DNA from: Gammaproteobacteria bacterium
Lineage (GTDB): Bacteria; Pseudomonadota; Gammaproteobacteria; Pseudomonadales; Azotimanducaceae
NCBI GenBank assembly: GCA_028818795.1
Contig: JAPPND010000096.1
Coordinates: 1 to 55,175 of the forward strand
Length of the DNA stretch: 55,175 nucleotides
Reading direction: 5' to 3'
The translations under genes and the position numbers were made by a program. Under the pieces are notes generated by a model. It saw nothing but the letters and a program-made list of their open reading frames with translations, ran no database searches and was not told the origin of the DNA. Below are positions 1-7,305 of this stretch, piece after piece; positions within the stretch are counted from its first letter, which is position 1; every line of letters starts with the position of its first letter.

Positions 1-54
1 TTCGCCGGACAGGCGGGTCCACGCTACAACATCGGGTTCAGGTACAAGCTCTAG
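1..54 (+). CDS. C-terminal end of a probable TonB-dependent receptor (partial)
   Basis: The first frame is open from base 1 and ends at TAG 52-54. The last residues read GPRYNIGFRYKL. A short basic/aromatic final beta-strand ending in an aromatic-x-Leu or Phe is usual for outer-membrane beta-barrels, and GPR-x-x-x-G-x-R is typical of TonB-dependent receptors found beside tryptophan-halogenase-like genes. Only 17 codons are present, so the call rests on this ending and on the neighbours (halogenase, SapC, cupin_8, GH3). A terminator follows at once, so the receptor ends its own transcript. Confidence 0.5.
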   Translation, partial: FAGQAGPRYNIGFRYKL

Positions 55-66
55 GTATCCCCTCTC

Positions 67-95
67 CGGCTGCACTTCGGTGCAGCCGTTTTTTT
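67..95 (+). terminator. Rho-independent terminator after the receptor gene
   Basis: A perfect 9-bp stem (CGGCTGCAC pairing with GTGCAGCCG) closes a UUCG tetraloop and is followed directly by seven T residues (89-95). It lies 13 bp after the upstream stop codon. This is the only textbook intrinsic terminator I found in the window. Confidence 0.92.
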
Positions 96-147
96 CGTAT
101 CATCGGAGCGATTTCGCAATGCTCGCCGTCATCGCGCGGGCGGCTGA

Positions 148-1713
148 ATGGCGATGAACCGCGCAATCCGGAAGGTCGTAATCGTCGGTGGTGGCACGGC
201 AGGCTGGATTACGGCCAACGTCGTCGCCGCCGAGTGTCGACGAACTCACCGCGAGGTGTCCCTAGTCGAGTCGCCGGATGTCCCGACGATCGGCGTCGGC
301 GAAGGCACATGGCCGTCGATGCGCATGACGCTGCGCCGTATGGAGCTCTCGGAAGCCGAGTTCGTTCGAACGTGTGATGCGAGCTTCAAGCAGGGCACGC
401 GCTTCTACGGCTGGTCGGGTCGCAGGGAGCGGGATGACTACTGCCATCCATTCAGCCTGCCCGTCGAATACGCGAGTCTGAATCCCGCGACTTATTGGTT
501 GGCGTCTGGGTCGAAAACACCGTTCGCCGAATTCGTGACGCCGCAGGCCAAGTTGATCGAACTAGGCTTGGCACCCAAGCAGGCCACGACGCCGGAATAC
601 GCGTTCGCGTTCAACTACGCCTACCATCTCGATGCGGGCCGATTCGCCTCGTTGCTTAAGCAAAAGGCCGCGGGTGCCGGTGTGAGGTACATCGTCGGCA
701 ATGTAGAACACATTGACCCGTCCCCCGACGGTGACATCGCCGCAGCAGTGCTTGACACGGGCGAACGCCTCGAAGGCGATCTGTTCGTCGATTGCACGGG
801 CCAACGCGCGTTGTTGATCGGTGGTCACTACGGCGTGCGATTGGTTTCTGTTAGGGATTGGCTGTTCAATGATCGGGCCATCGCGGTGCAGGTTCCCTAT
901 GGGCGCCCCGATGCGCCAATCGCGTCGGCGACGTATGCGACAGCACAATCGGCGGGCTGGGTCTGGGATATCGGCCTGCAGACCAGGCGAGGCGTGGGCT
1001 ACGTGCACTCGAGTGCGCATGTCGACGACGACAAGGCGCATGCGACGTTGCAGGACTATGTCGAGCGAACGTCGCCGGGGATTGACGTCGGCACGCTGTC
1101 GTACCGGACGATACCGTTCGAGCCCGGTTACCGTGCGGTGTTCTGGCACAGGAACTGCGTCGCGGTCGGGTTGTCCGCAGGTTTCGTCGAACCTCTGGAG
1201 GCATCGGCGCTGGCGCTGATCGAACAGTCGGCGGCCATGATCGCGGCGCAGCTGCCCCATGACCGACACATCATGGAAGTCGTCGCCAAGCGCTTCAACT
1301 CGAAGATGCACCATCACTGGGAGCGAATCGTCGAATTCCTGAAACTGCACTACGTCACAAGCGTCCGGACGGACGAGTACTGGCGCGACAACCGAGAACT
1401 CTCGTCGTGTCCGGAGAGTTTGCGCGACAAACTGACCCTTTGGCAGCAGCAAACGCCTTGGCACGATGACGCGCCGCGCGTCGACGAGTTGTTTCCATCG
1501 GCAAGCTACCAGTACGTACTCTACGGGATGGGCTTCGCCCCCAAGTTCGAGGTCCGAAACACGTCGTCCTCGGACGAATCGCGCAGCCGGGCGGATCGCC
1601 TGTTGCACGACACGCGTTCGAAATCGGAACGCCTCGCCGAGGTGCTGCCGGACAATCGGTCTCTGTTGTGTAGCATCATCGGGCAGGCGAACCGACGAGA
1701 AAACCGTGGCTGA
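148..1713 (+). CDS. Flavin-dependent tryptophan-halogenase-like protein, copy 1
   Basis: This 521-residue protein belongs to the FAD-dependent tryptophan halogenase family (Trp_halogenase), at the usual family length. The FAD-binding GGGTAGW motif is at residues 14-20. The lysine that in PrnA/RebH binds HOCl is present as K81 in SFKQG, and the catalytic glutamate as E348 in FVEPLE. The family motif WxWxIP is altered: it reads WVWDIG at 271-276, with Gly for Pro, and the Ser after the catalytic Glu stretch is Ala (EPLEASA). Halide chemistry is therefore likely but not assured, and the substrate is unknown. ATG 148 was chosen; ATG 154 is an alternative. The stop overlaps the GTG start of the SapC gene by 8 bp, so the two are translationally coupled. 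Confidence 0.88.
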   Translation: MAMNRAIRKVVIVGGGTAGWITANVVAAECRRTHREVSLVESPDVPTIGVGEGTWPSMRMTLRRMELSEAEFVRTCDASFKQGTRFYGWSGRRERDDYCHPFSLPVEYASLNPATYWLASGSKTPFAEFVTPQAKLIELGLAPKQATTPEYAFAFNYAYHLDAGRFASLLKQKAAGAGVRYIVGNVEHIDPSPDGDIAAAVLDTGERLEGDLFVDCTGQRALLIGGHYGVRLVSVRDWLFNDRAIAVQVPYGRPDAPIASATYATAQSAGWVWDIGLQTRRGVGYVHSSAHVDDDKAHATLQDYVERTSPGIDVGTLSYRTIPFEPGYRAVFWHRNCVAVGLSAGFVEPLEASALALIEQSAAMIAAQLPHDRHIMEVVAKRFNSKMHHHWERIVEFLKLHYVTSVRTDEYWRDNRELSSCPESLRDKLTLWQQQTPWHDDAPRVDELFPSASYQYVLYGMGFAPKFEVRNTSSSDESRSRADRLLHDTRSKSERLAEVLPDNRSLLCSIIGQANRRENRG

Positions 1714-2431
1714 TTACGCGCTGTTGAACAACGTCGACCATCAGGACGTGAGGATCATCACCGAGCGGTCCTCGCGCTACGGCGACAACGTGATGCTCGC
1801 GCTGACGTTCCCCTTCGAGTTCCGGAATGTTCAAGCCCACTATCCGATCCTGTTCCAGAACGATGCCGGTGGTGGCTACTACCCCGTCGCACTGTTCGGC
1901 TTCGAGAAGGGGGAGAACCTGTTCCTCGATGACGGCGGCTGGCACGCCGGGTACATCCCCGCGATGATCCAGCGCGAGCCGTTCCTGATCGGCTACCAGG
2001 AGTCCGCCGACGATGGCGTGGGCGAGAGAACGCGAGTGTTGTCCCTCGACGTGGAACATCCGCGCGTCAATACCAAGGTGGGCGAGCCCCTTTTCCAACC
2101 CCTGGGCGGCAGGACGCCCTTCCTGGAGAATGCCGCCAACCTGCTCGAGACGATCTACCTGGGGATCGAGCACAACAAGGCGTTCGTCGCCGCCTTGCAG
2201 GAACACGATCTGCTCGAGGCCTTGACGTTCGAGATCGCATTGCAGGACGGCACCCGGAACCAGTTGATCGGGTTTCACTGCCTCGTCGAGGAGAAGGTGC
2301 AGGCGCTGTCCGGCGCGGCGCTGGGCCAGTTCAACGACAAGGGGTACCTGATGCCGATGTTCATGGCGCTGGCGTCCCTTGCCAACATAGAGCGCCTCGT
2401 CGAACTGAAGAACAAGCGGGGAGCCCGGTAG
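1706..2431 (+). CDS. SapC family protein
   Basis: A 241-residue protein read from GTG 1706, which overlaps the upstream stop by 8 bp. The longer open frame starting further upstream lies inside the halogenase gene and is discarded. The sequence has the SapC-family (pfam07277) pattern: an N-terminal YPILFQ segment, a LFGFEKGENLFL strand, then PFLIGY and a late C-terminal segment. SapC-like proteins recur between tryptophan-halogenase-like genes and cupin_8 genes in TonB-receptor loci of proteobacteria, but their biochemical role is not established. The gene is followed without spacing by the cupin gene (TAG then ATG). Confidence 0.85.
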   Translation: MADYALLNNVDHQDVRIITERSSRYGDNVMLALTFPFEFRNVQAHYPILFQNDAGGGYYPVALFGFEKGENLFLDDGGWHAGYIPAMIQREPFLIGYQESADDGVGERTRVLSLDVEHPRVNTKVGEPLFQPLGGRTPFLENAANLLETIYLGIEHNKAFVAALQEHDLLEALTFEIALQDGTRNQLIGFHCLVEEKVQALSGAALGQFNDKGYLMPMFMALASLANIERLVELKNKRGAR

Positions 2432-3448
2432 ATGGCCGCCAGTGCGGATCTTCGGCGTATGGAGTCGATCGAATGTCCGGATGGGGTCGTTCCGGACGTT
2501 GTATTGGATGCGGCCGAACCCGTTGTGTTGCGAGGATTGATCCGGGATTGGCCGGCGGTTCGGGAATGCAGCACCTCGATTTCGGCCGCTGCGGGCTACC
2601 TGTCGAAGTTCTGGACGAGCGCACCGGTAACCGCCTACATCGGCAAGGCGTCGATCAACGGGCGGTTCTCGTACAACGAGGACTTCACCGGATTCAACTT
2701 CGAGCGCGGCAAGGCACCGCTTGAGCAGATTCTCGACAAGCTCGCCGAGTCGGAGCGCGAAGACCGGCTTGCCACCATCTACGTGGGCTCGACACCCGTT
2801 GACGGTTGGCTACCCGGTTTCCGCGCCGACAACGATGTCGCGCTGCCGGTCCCGGACCCGCTGGCGAGTTTCTGGCTTGGCAGCCAGGCCCGGATCTCCG
2901 CGCATTTCGACTTTCCGGACAATCTGGCCTGCGTGGTTGCGGGGGCAAGGCGGTTCACGCTCCTGCCGCCGGATCAGATCGGCAACCTCTACGTCGGGCC
3001 GCTCGATCCAACGCCTTCGGGTCAGGCGATCAGCCTCGTGGACTTCGATGATCCGGACCTGGCGCGCCATCCGCGGTTCCGAGAGGCGCTCAGTGAGGCC
3101 CGGTCGGCGGAGCTCCATCCGGGCGACGCCATCCGCATACCGAGCATGTGGTGGCATCACATCGAGTCGCTCAAGCGCTTCAATCTGCTCATCAACTACT
3201 GGTGGTGCACGTCGCCCGCCGCCATGGGCTCGCCGACCGACGCCCTCATGCACGCGATCCTGTCGCTGCGGGATCTGCCCGAGCGGCAGCGGGAAGCCTG
3301 GCGCGGACTCTTCAATCACTACGTATTCGATGCCGATGAAGAGGTCTATCGGCACATTCCCGAGCGCGGCAGGGGGTGCTTGTCGACACTCGACGACGCG
3401 GGGGCAAAGCGGTTGCGCGCGCTGCTGCTCAACAGGTTGAACCGGTAG
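2432..3448 (+). CDS. Cupin_8 / JmjC-like Fe(II)/2-oxoglutarate oxygenase
   Basis: A 338-residue protein starting on the base after the SapC stop. It has the cupin_8 layout: an N-terminal 'VVLRGLIRDWPA' entry, then a facial triad with H158-F-D160 and a distal His in WWHHIESL (H242/H243), and a substrate-side NYWW strand. This is the fold of protein hydroxylases and JmjC-related enzymes, which use Fe(II), 2-oxoglutarate and O2. Homologues commonly lie beside halogenase and SapC genes in TonB-linked loci, and a role in modifying a sugar-related ligand or a partner protein is possible but inferred. The region 3449-3470 before the next gene is only 22 bp and carries that gene's GGAGG. Confidence 0.85.
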   Translation: MAASADLRRMESIECPDGVVPDVVLDAAEPVVLRGLIRDWPAVRECSTSISAAAGYLSKFWTSAPVTAYIGKASINGRFSYNEDFTGFNFERGKAPLEQILDKLAESEREDRLATIYVGSTPVDGWLPGFRADNDVALPVPDPLASFWLGSQARISAHFDFPDNLACVVAGARRFTLLPPDQIGNLYVGPLDPTPSGQAISLVDFDDPDLARHPRFREALSEARSAELHPGDAIRIPSMWWHHIESLKRFNLLINYWWCTSPAAMGSPTDALMHAILSLRDLPERQREAWRGLFNHYVFDADEEVYRHIPERGRGCLSTLDDAGAKRLRALLLNRLNR

Positions 3449-3470
3449 TAGAACCGGAACGGAGGCGGTT

Positions 3471-4961
3471 TTGGAGCACAGGAAAATCCACAAGGTCGTG
3501 ATCGCCGGCGGCGGCACCGCAGGATGGATGGCGGCGGCATCGTTGGCGAAGCTTCTCGGCAAGACGCTCGACATCACCTTGGTCGAATCGGACGAGATCG
3601 GCACGGTGGGCGTGGGCGAGGCCACGATCCCCACGCTGCTCACCCTGCATGAGCTCTTGAAGATCAAGGAACAGGATTTCGTGAAGGCGGTGCAGGGCAC
3701 CTTCAAGCTCGGCATCTCCTTCGAGAACTGGCGGGACGTGGGCGAGCACTATATCCATTCCTTCGGCTGGACCGGGAAGGATAGTTGGGCGGCGGGTTTC
3801 CAGCACTTCTGGCTCAAGGGCCGGAAGATGGGCATCAGCCGGGAGTTCGGCGAATACTGCAAGGAATGGGTCGCGGCCAAGCGGAATCGCTTCGCCGTTC
3901 TGCCCAACCACGGACTCAACTATGCCTACCACTTCGATGCGTCCCTGTACGCGAGATTCCTGCGCGGCATGGCCGAGGAGCATGGTGCCGTGCGGCAGGA
4001 GGGCCGCATCGAGGTCGTCGAGCAGGATCCGGCAAGCGGCTACATCACGGGGATCCGCCTGCAGTCTGGCCAGCTCGTCGAAGGCGACCTGTTCATCGAT
4101 TGCACAGGTTTCCGGGGCCTCCTGATCGAACAGACCCTCAACGCCGGCTACGAGGATTGGCGACATTGGTTGCCATGCGACGCCGCGGTCGCCGTGCAAA
4201 CCGAAGCCCAGGCGCCGCCGATCCCCTACACCCGTTCCATCGCGAGAGAGGCTGGCTGGCAGTGGCGGATTCCGCTGCAGCACCGGGTCGGTAACGGCGT
4301 GGTGTTCAGTTCCGCACACTGGTCCGACGACGAGGCGGTGGCCCGTTTGCTGGGCAGTGTCGAGGGTGCCGTGCTCACCGAGCCCCGGGTCATCAAGTTC
4401 CACACCGGGCAGCGTCGCCGGCACTGGCACAAGAACTGCGTCGCCATGGGGCTCGCATCCGGGTTCATCGAGCCATTGGAGTCGACGAGCATCCACCTGA
4501 TCCAGCGCAGCATCATCCGCTTGATGCAGATGTTTCCCTACGACGGCATCCGGCAGCCCGACGTCGACGAGTTCAACAACCAGATGAAGTTCGAGATCGA
4601 CAACGTGCGCGACTTCATCGTCTTGCACTATCACGTCACGAATCGTCGGGATACGCCGTTCTGGCGCCATTGCGCCACCATGGACATACCCGATTCGCTT
4701 CGGCATCGCATCGAACTGTTCAGGCAAGCCGGCCGGGTGTTCAAGGTGCCGACGGAGTTGTTCGGCGAAAACTCGTGGATCCAAGTGATGCTCGGCCAGG
4801 GTCTCCTTCCCGAGCAGTACCATCCGATCGTCAACATGATGAGCGACGACGAACTGACCCGGTTCCTTTCGGGCATTCACTCTACGGTCGCCAACATGAT
4901 CGGGCAGCTTCCCGAGCATCAGCGGTTCATCGATCACTATTGCAAGGCGAGTCCGGCGTAG
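3471..4961 (+). CDS. Flavin-dependent tryptophan-halogenase-like protein, copy 2
   Basis: A 496-residue family member with all hallmark motifs: GGGTAGW at 13-19, the catalytic lysine K79 in TFKLG (same number as in PrnA), WQWRIP at 263-268 and the catalytic glutamate E334 in FIEPLEST. Unlike copy 1 it keeps both the Pro and the Ser-Thr of the canonical motifs, so it is the better candidate for an active halogenase. The start is TTG 3471, with a GGAGG about 6 bp upstream. Related halogenases from TonB-linked clusters (for example BrvH of Brevundimonas) act on free indole; the substrate here is unknown. The TAG stop coincides with the GTAG head of a REP element. Confidence 0.9.
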   Translation: MEHRKIHKVVIAGGGTAGWMAAASLAKLLGKTLDITLVESDEIGTVGVGEATIPTLLTLHELLKIKEQDFVKAVQGTFKLGISFENWRDVGEHYIHSFGWTGKDSWAAGFQHFWLKGRKMGISREFGEYCKEWVAAKRNRFAVLPNHGLNYAYHFDASLYARFLRGMAEEHGAVRQEGRIEVVEQDPASGYITGIRLQSGQLVEGDLFIDCTGFRGLLIEQTLNAGYEDWRHWLPCDAAVAVQTEAQAPPIPYTRSIAREAGWQWRIPLQHRVGNGVVFSSAHWSDDEAVARLLGSVEGAVLTEPRVIKFHTGQRRRHWHKNCVAMGLASGFIEPLESTSIHLIQRSIIRLMQMFPYDGIRQPDVDEFNNQMKFEIDNVRDFIVLHYHVTNRRDTPFWRHCATMDIPDSLRHRIELFRQAGRVFKVPTELFGENSWIQVMLGQGLLPEQYHPIVNMMSDDELTRFLSGIHSTVANMIGQLPEHQRFIDHYCKASPA

Positions 4962-4982
4962 GGACGACCTTTGCAGTCGCCC
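4958..4982 (+). repeat. REP-like element, class B, degenerate copy
   Basis: GTAG (4958-4961) is followed by GGGACGACC and, after a short spacer, GTCGCCC, forming an imperfect palindrome. An outer 6-bp inverted repeat (GGCGAG 4946-4951 with CTCGCC 4982-4987) surrounds it. The halogenase stop codon TAG is the last three bases of the GTAG head. Confidence 0.55.
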
Positions 4983-5039
4983 TCGCCGACGGAACGAAGC
5001 CGTTTCTCACACGTGTCGCGACCAAACGGACGACGAGTA

Positions 5040-5055
5040 TTGACAACGTTGTCAA
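5040..5055. promoter_or_regulatory. LacI-family operator (perfect 16-bp palindrome)
   Basis: TTGACAACGTTGTCAA is a perfect palindrome with the central CG typical of LacI-family operators. Close relatives of this sequence are used by LacI-type sugar regulators in proteobacteria. It also contains a consensus -35 hexamer (TTGACA 5040-5045), with a weak -10 candidate 18 bp downstream (TAACGT), so a bound repressor would block RNA polymerase. It lies 62 bp before the GH3 start. No LacI gene is in the window. Confidence 0.72.
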
Positions 5056-5117
5056 CCGCACCGTAACGTGTCGTGGGTGGTACGTCGCCAGCCTGCTTTG
5101 ACCAAGTGCAAACACCG

Positions 5118-7070
5118 ATGCGTGAAATAGCTTCGCGATGGCGAGCGAGCGCCAAACGGCTCGATCCCGCGCACCCGTCTGAACGACGGGTTCAGCGCAC
5201 TGTTGAGCAATGCCTGCGGAGCCTCAGCCTCGAACAGAAGGTCGGTCAGATGGTCCAAGCGGAGATCGCCAATGCGACGCCCGAGGAGGTTGCCGAATTC
5301 GCCTTGGGTTCCATTCTGAACGGCGGCGGCAGCTTCCCGGGCGGCGACAAGCACGCTAGCGTCGACGACTGGCGGGCTCTCGCCGACGCATACCACGACG
5401 CCGTCCGGCGAAGCACGCAGTCGGACCGCGCCGTGCCCATCCTTTGGGGTACGGATGCGGTCCATGGCCATTCGAACGTCTACGGTGCCACCGTGTTTCC
5501 CCACAATATCGGCCTCGGGGCCGCACGCGACGGCGACCTGATGGAAGCCATCGCTGTTGCCACCGCCCAGGAGGTGGCCGCCACGGGGATCGACTGGACC
5601 TTCGCACCGACGCTGGCGGTCGCGCGGGACGACCGCTGGGGTCGCACCTACGAAAGCTATGCGGAGCACCCCGATGTGGCGGTCGACTACGCGTCCCGCG
5701 TTGTCACCGGTCTGCAGGGCGTGCCCGGCGAAGCGGGATTCCTAGGCCCGGGCCGGATTTTGGCCACGGGGAAACATTTCCTTGGGGAAGGCCATACCAC
5801 GGATGGCCGGGACCAGGGCGATGTCGCCTGCACCGAGGAGACACTGCGCGATTTGCATGCCCGCGGACACCAGGCGGCGATCGCGGCCGGGGTGCAAACG
5901 GTCATGGCCGCCTTCAACAGTTGGCACGGCACCAAGGTCCACGGCCACCGCTATCTGTTGAGCGATGTATTGAAGGGCGCCCTTGGTTTCGATGGTTTCG
6001 TGGTTAGCGACTGGGATGGATTCCTGCAGGTCGCCGAGGACCGCGCCGAGGCAACCGGACGCTCCGTGAATGCGGGAGTCGATATGCTGATGGTGGGTGT
6101 GGAGTGGCGCGCCGCCTACCACGATCTGCTTCAGCAGGTCTCCACCGGCGCCGTCTCCATGGCCCGGATCGACGATGCGGTGAGGCGCATCCTGCGTGTG
6201 AAGGCGCGGGCGGGACTGTTCTCCCGTCCTCGGCCGTCCCGGCGCGGCGCGGTCGAGGGACCGGGCGTCGGCGACCCGGTCCATCGGAAACTGGCACGGC
6301 GGGCGGTTCGCCGGTCGCTGGTTCTGCTCAAGAACGACGGCGTGCTGCCACTGCGCCGCGACATCAGGGTGCTGGTCGCGGGAGACGGCGCGGACAACAT
6401 CGGCAAACAGTGCGGCGGCTGGACCCTCACTTGGCAGGGTACCGGGAACGACAACACGGACTTCCCCAACGGTACGTCGCTTTTCGATGGATTCGTTCAG
6501 GCGACGGCCAACCACGGTGGCGCCGCGACACTCAGTCCAGACGGCGAGTTCGCGCAGGATCCGCCCGACGTTGCCATCGTGGTCTTCGGCGAAGACCCGT
6601 ACGCGGAAGGAGATGGCGACCGCGACCACCTGAGCTATTCGGCGCTTGATTCGGAACCCCTCGCGATCCTGCGGCGGTTGCAGGAACGACGCATCCCCAC
6701 CGTGTCGGTCTTCCTCACGGGGCGACCCATGTGGGTGAACCCGGAGCTCAATGCGTCGAACGCCTTCGTTGTCGCGTGGCTACCCGGGACCGAGGGCGGG
6801 GGCGTGGCCGATGTGCTGTTTCGCGGCCCCAACGGCAAGTTGGATCATGACTTCCACGGTCGGCTGTCGTTTTCCTGGCCGCGCCATGCCATGCATACGC
6901 CGCTGAATGTCGGCGACACCGACTACGGGCCGTTGTTCCCCTATGGTTTCGGCTTGCGATACGGCGACGCTGCCGCCGACCGCCCCGGTCGGTTCGACGA
7001 GAGCGATTCCGCGCGCGGCTTGCCGGCCAGTGACAGACCTCGCACAGTGGGCTCCGCCTACCCGAGGTGA
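5118..7070 (+). CDS. Glycoside hydrolase family 3 beta-glucosidase / exo-glucanase
   Basis: About 650 residues with the two GH3 domains. The N-terminal barrel runs to about residue 370 and carries the GKHFLGEG segment and the nucleophile D298 in VSDWDG. The C-terminal alpha/beta sandwich runs from about 390 to 620 and ends in FPYGFGLRYG. No fibronectin-III tail follows. GH3 enzymes remove terminal beta-linked glucose (or related sugars) from oligosaccharides. An upstream GTG at 5073 is in frame, but ATG 5118 fits better because family homology begins near residue 25 and the operator/promoter would otherwise be too close. I see no signal peptide, so the enzyme may be cytoplasmic, acting on sugars imported through the TonB system. 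The LacI-type operator suggests sugar-induced expression. Confidence 0.88.
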   Translation: MREIASRWRASAKRLDPAHPSERRVQRTVEQCLRSLSLEQKVGQMVQAEIANATPEEVAEFALGSILNGGGSFPGGDKHASVDDWRALADAYHDAVRRSTQSDRAVPILWGTDAVHGHSNVYGATVFPHNIGLGAARDGDLMEAIAVATAQEVAATGIDWTFAPTLAVARDDRWGRTYESYAEHPDVAVDYASRVVTGLQGVPGEAGFLGPGRILATGKHFLGEGHTTDGRDQGDVACTEETLRDLHARGHQAAIAAGVQTVMAAFNSWHGTKVHGHRYLLSDVLKGALGFDGFVVSDWDGFLQVAEDRAEATGRSVNAGVDMLMVGVEWRAAYHDLLQQVSTGAVSMARIDDAVRRILRVKARAGLFSRPRPSRRGAVEGPGVGDPVHRKLARRAVRRSLVLLKNDGVLPLRRDIRVLVAGDGADNIGKQCGGWTLTWQGTGNDNTDFPNGTSLFDGFVQATANHGGAATLSPDGEFAQDPPDVAIVVFGEDPYAEGDGDRDHLSYSALDSEPLAILRRLQERRIPTVSVFLTGRPMWVNPELNASNAFVVAWLPGTEGGGVADVLFRGPNGKLDHDFHGRLSFSWPRHAMHTPLNVGDTDYGPLFPYGFGLRYGDAAADRPGRFDESDSARGLPASDRPRTVGSAYPR

Positions 7071-7158
7071 TGGTCGGACCCGATTCGGTCGAATAGCGCT
7101 GGTCCCGATCAGCCGCCTGACCGGATGCGAATCCTGCTTGTTCGCCGCGCCGGTCCTG

Positions 7159-7188
7159 TTGCGCCTCGATACGCCAAACCCCTAGAAT
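7159..7188 (+). promoter_or_regulatory. Candidate sigma-70 promoter for the kor operon
   Basis: TTGCGC (7159-7164) and TAGAAT (7183-7188) are separated by 18 bp, about 117 bp before the first kor gene. The -10 is a 5/6 match, the -35 weaker. The rest of the gap 7071-7305 shows no other structure. Confidence 0.3.
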
Positions 7189-7305
7189 GGCTACGGTTCC
7201 GGTGAGGAGGGAATCGCTTCGCTCGCCGGACTTTCTCGTGGGCGCATGGATGGCAAGGGGATTCTTAACCGCAGCGGTGCGATGTAAGCGCCGGCAGCGA
7301 CACCG

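Noticed and set aside
562-1608. Long minus-strand open frame opposite halogenase 1
   Set aside because: It mirrors the GC-rich plus-strand gene and has no recognisable protein pattern.
1466-1705. Upstream extension of the SapC frame
   Set aside because: It runs inside the halogenase gene and has shadow composition; family homology begins at GTG 1706.
3429-4937. 502-codon minus-strand open frame opposite halogenase 2
   Set aside because: Antisense shadow; the plus strand carries all catalytic motifs.
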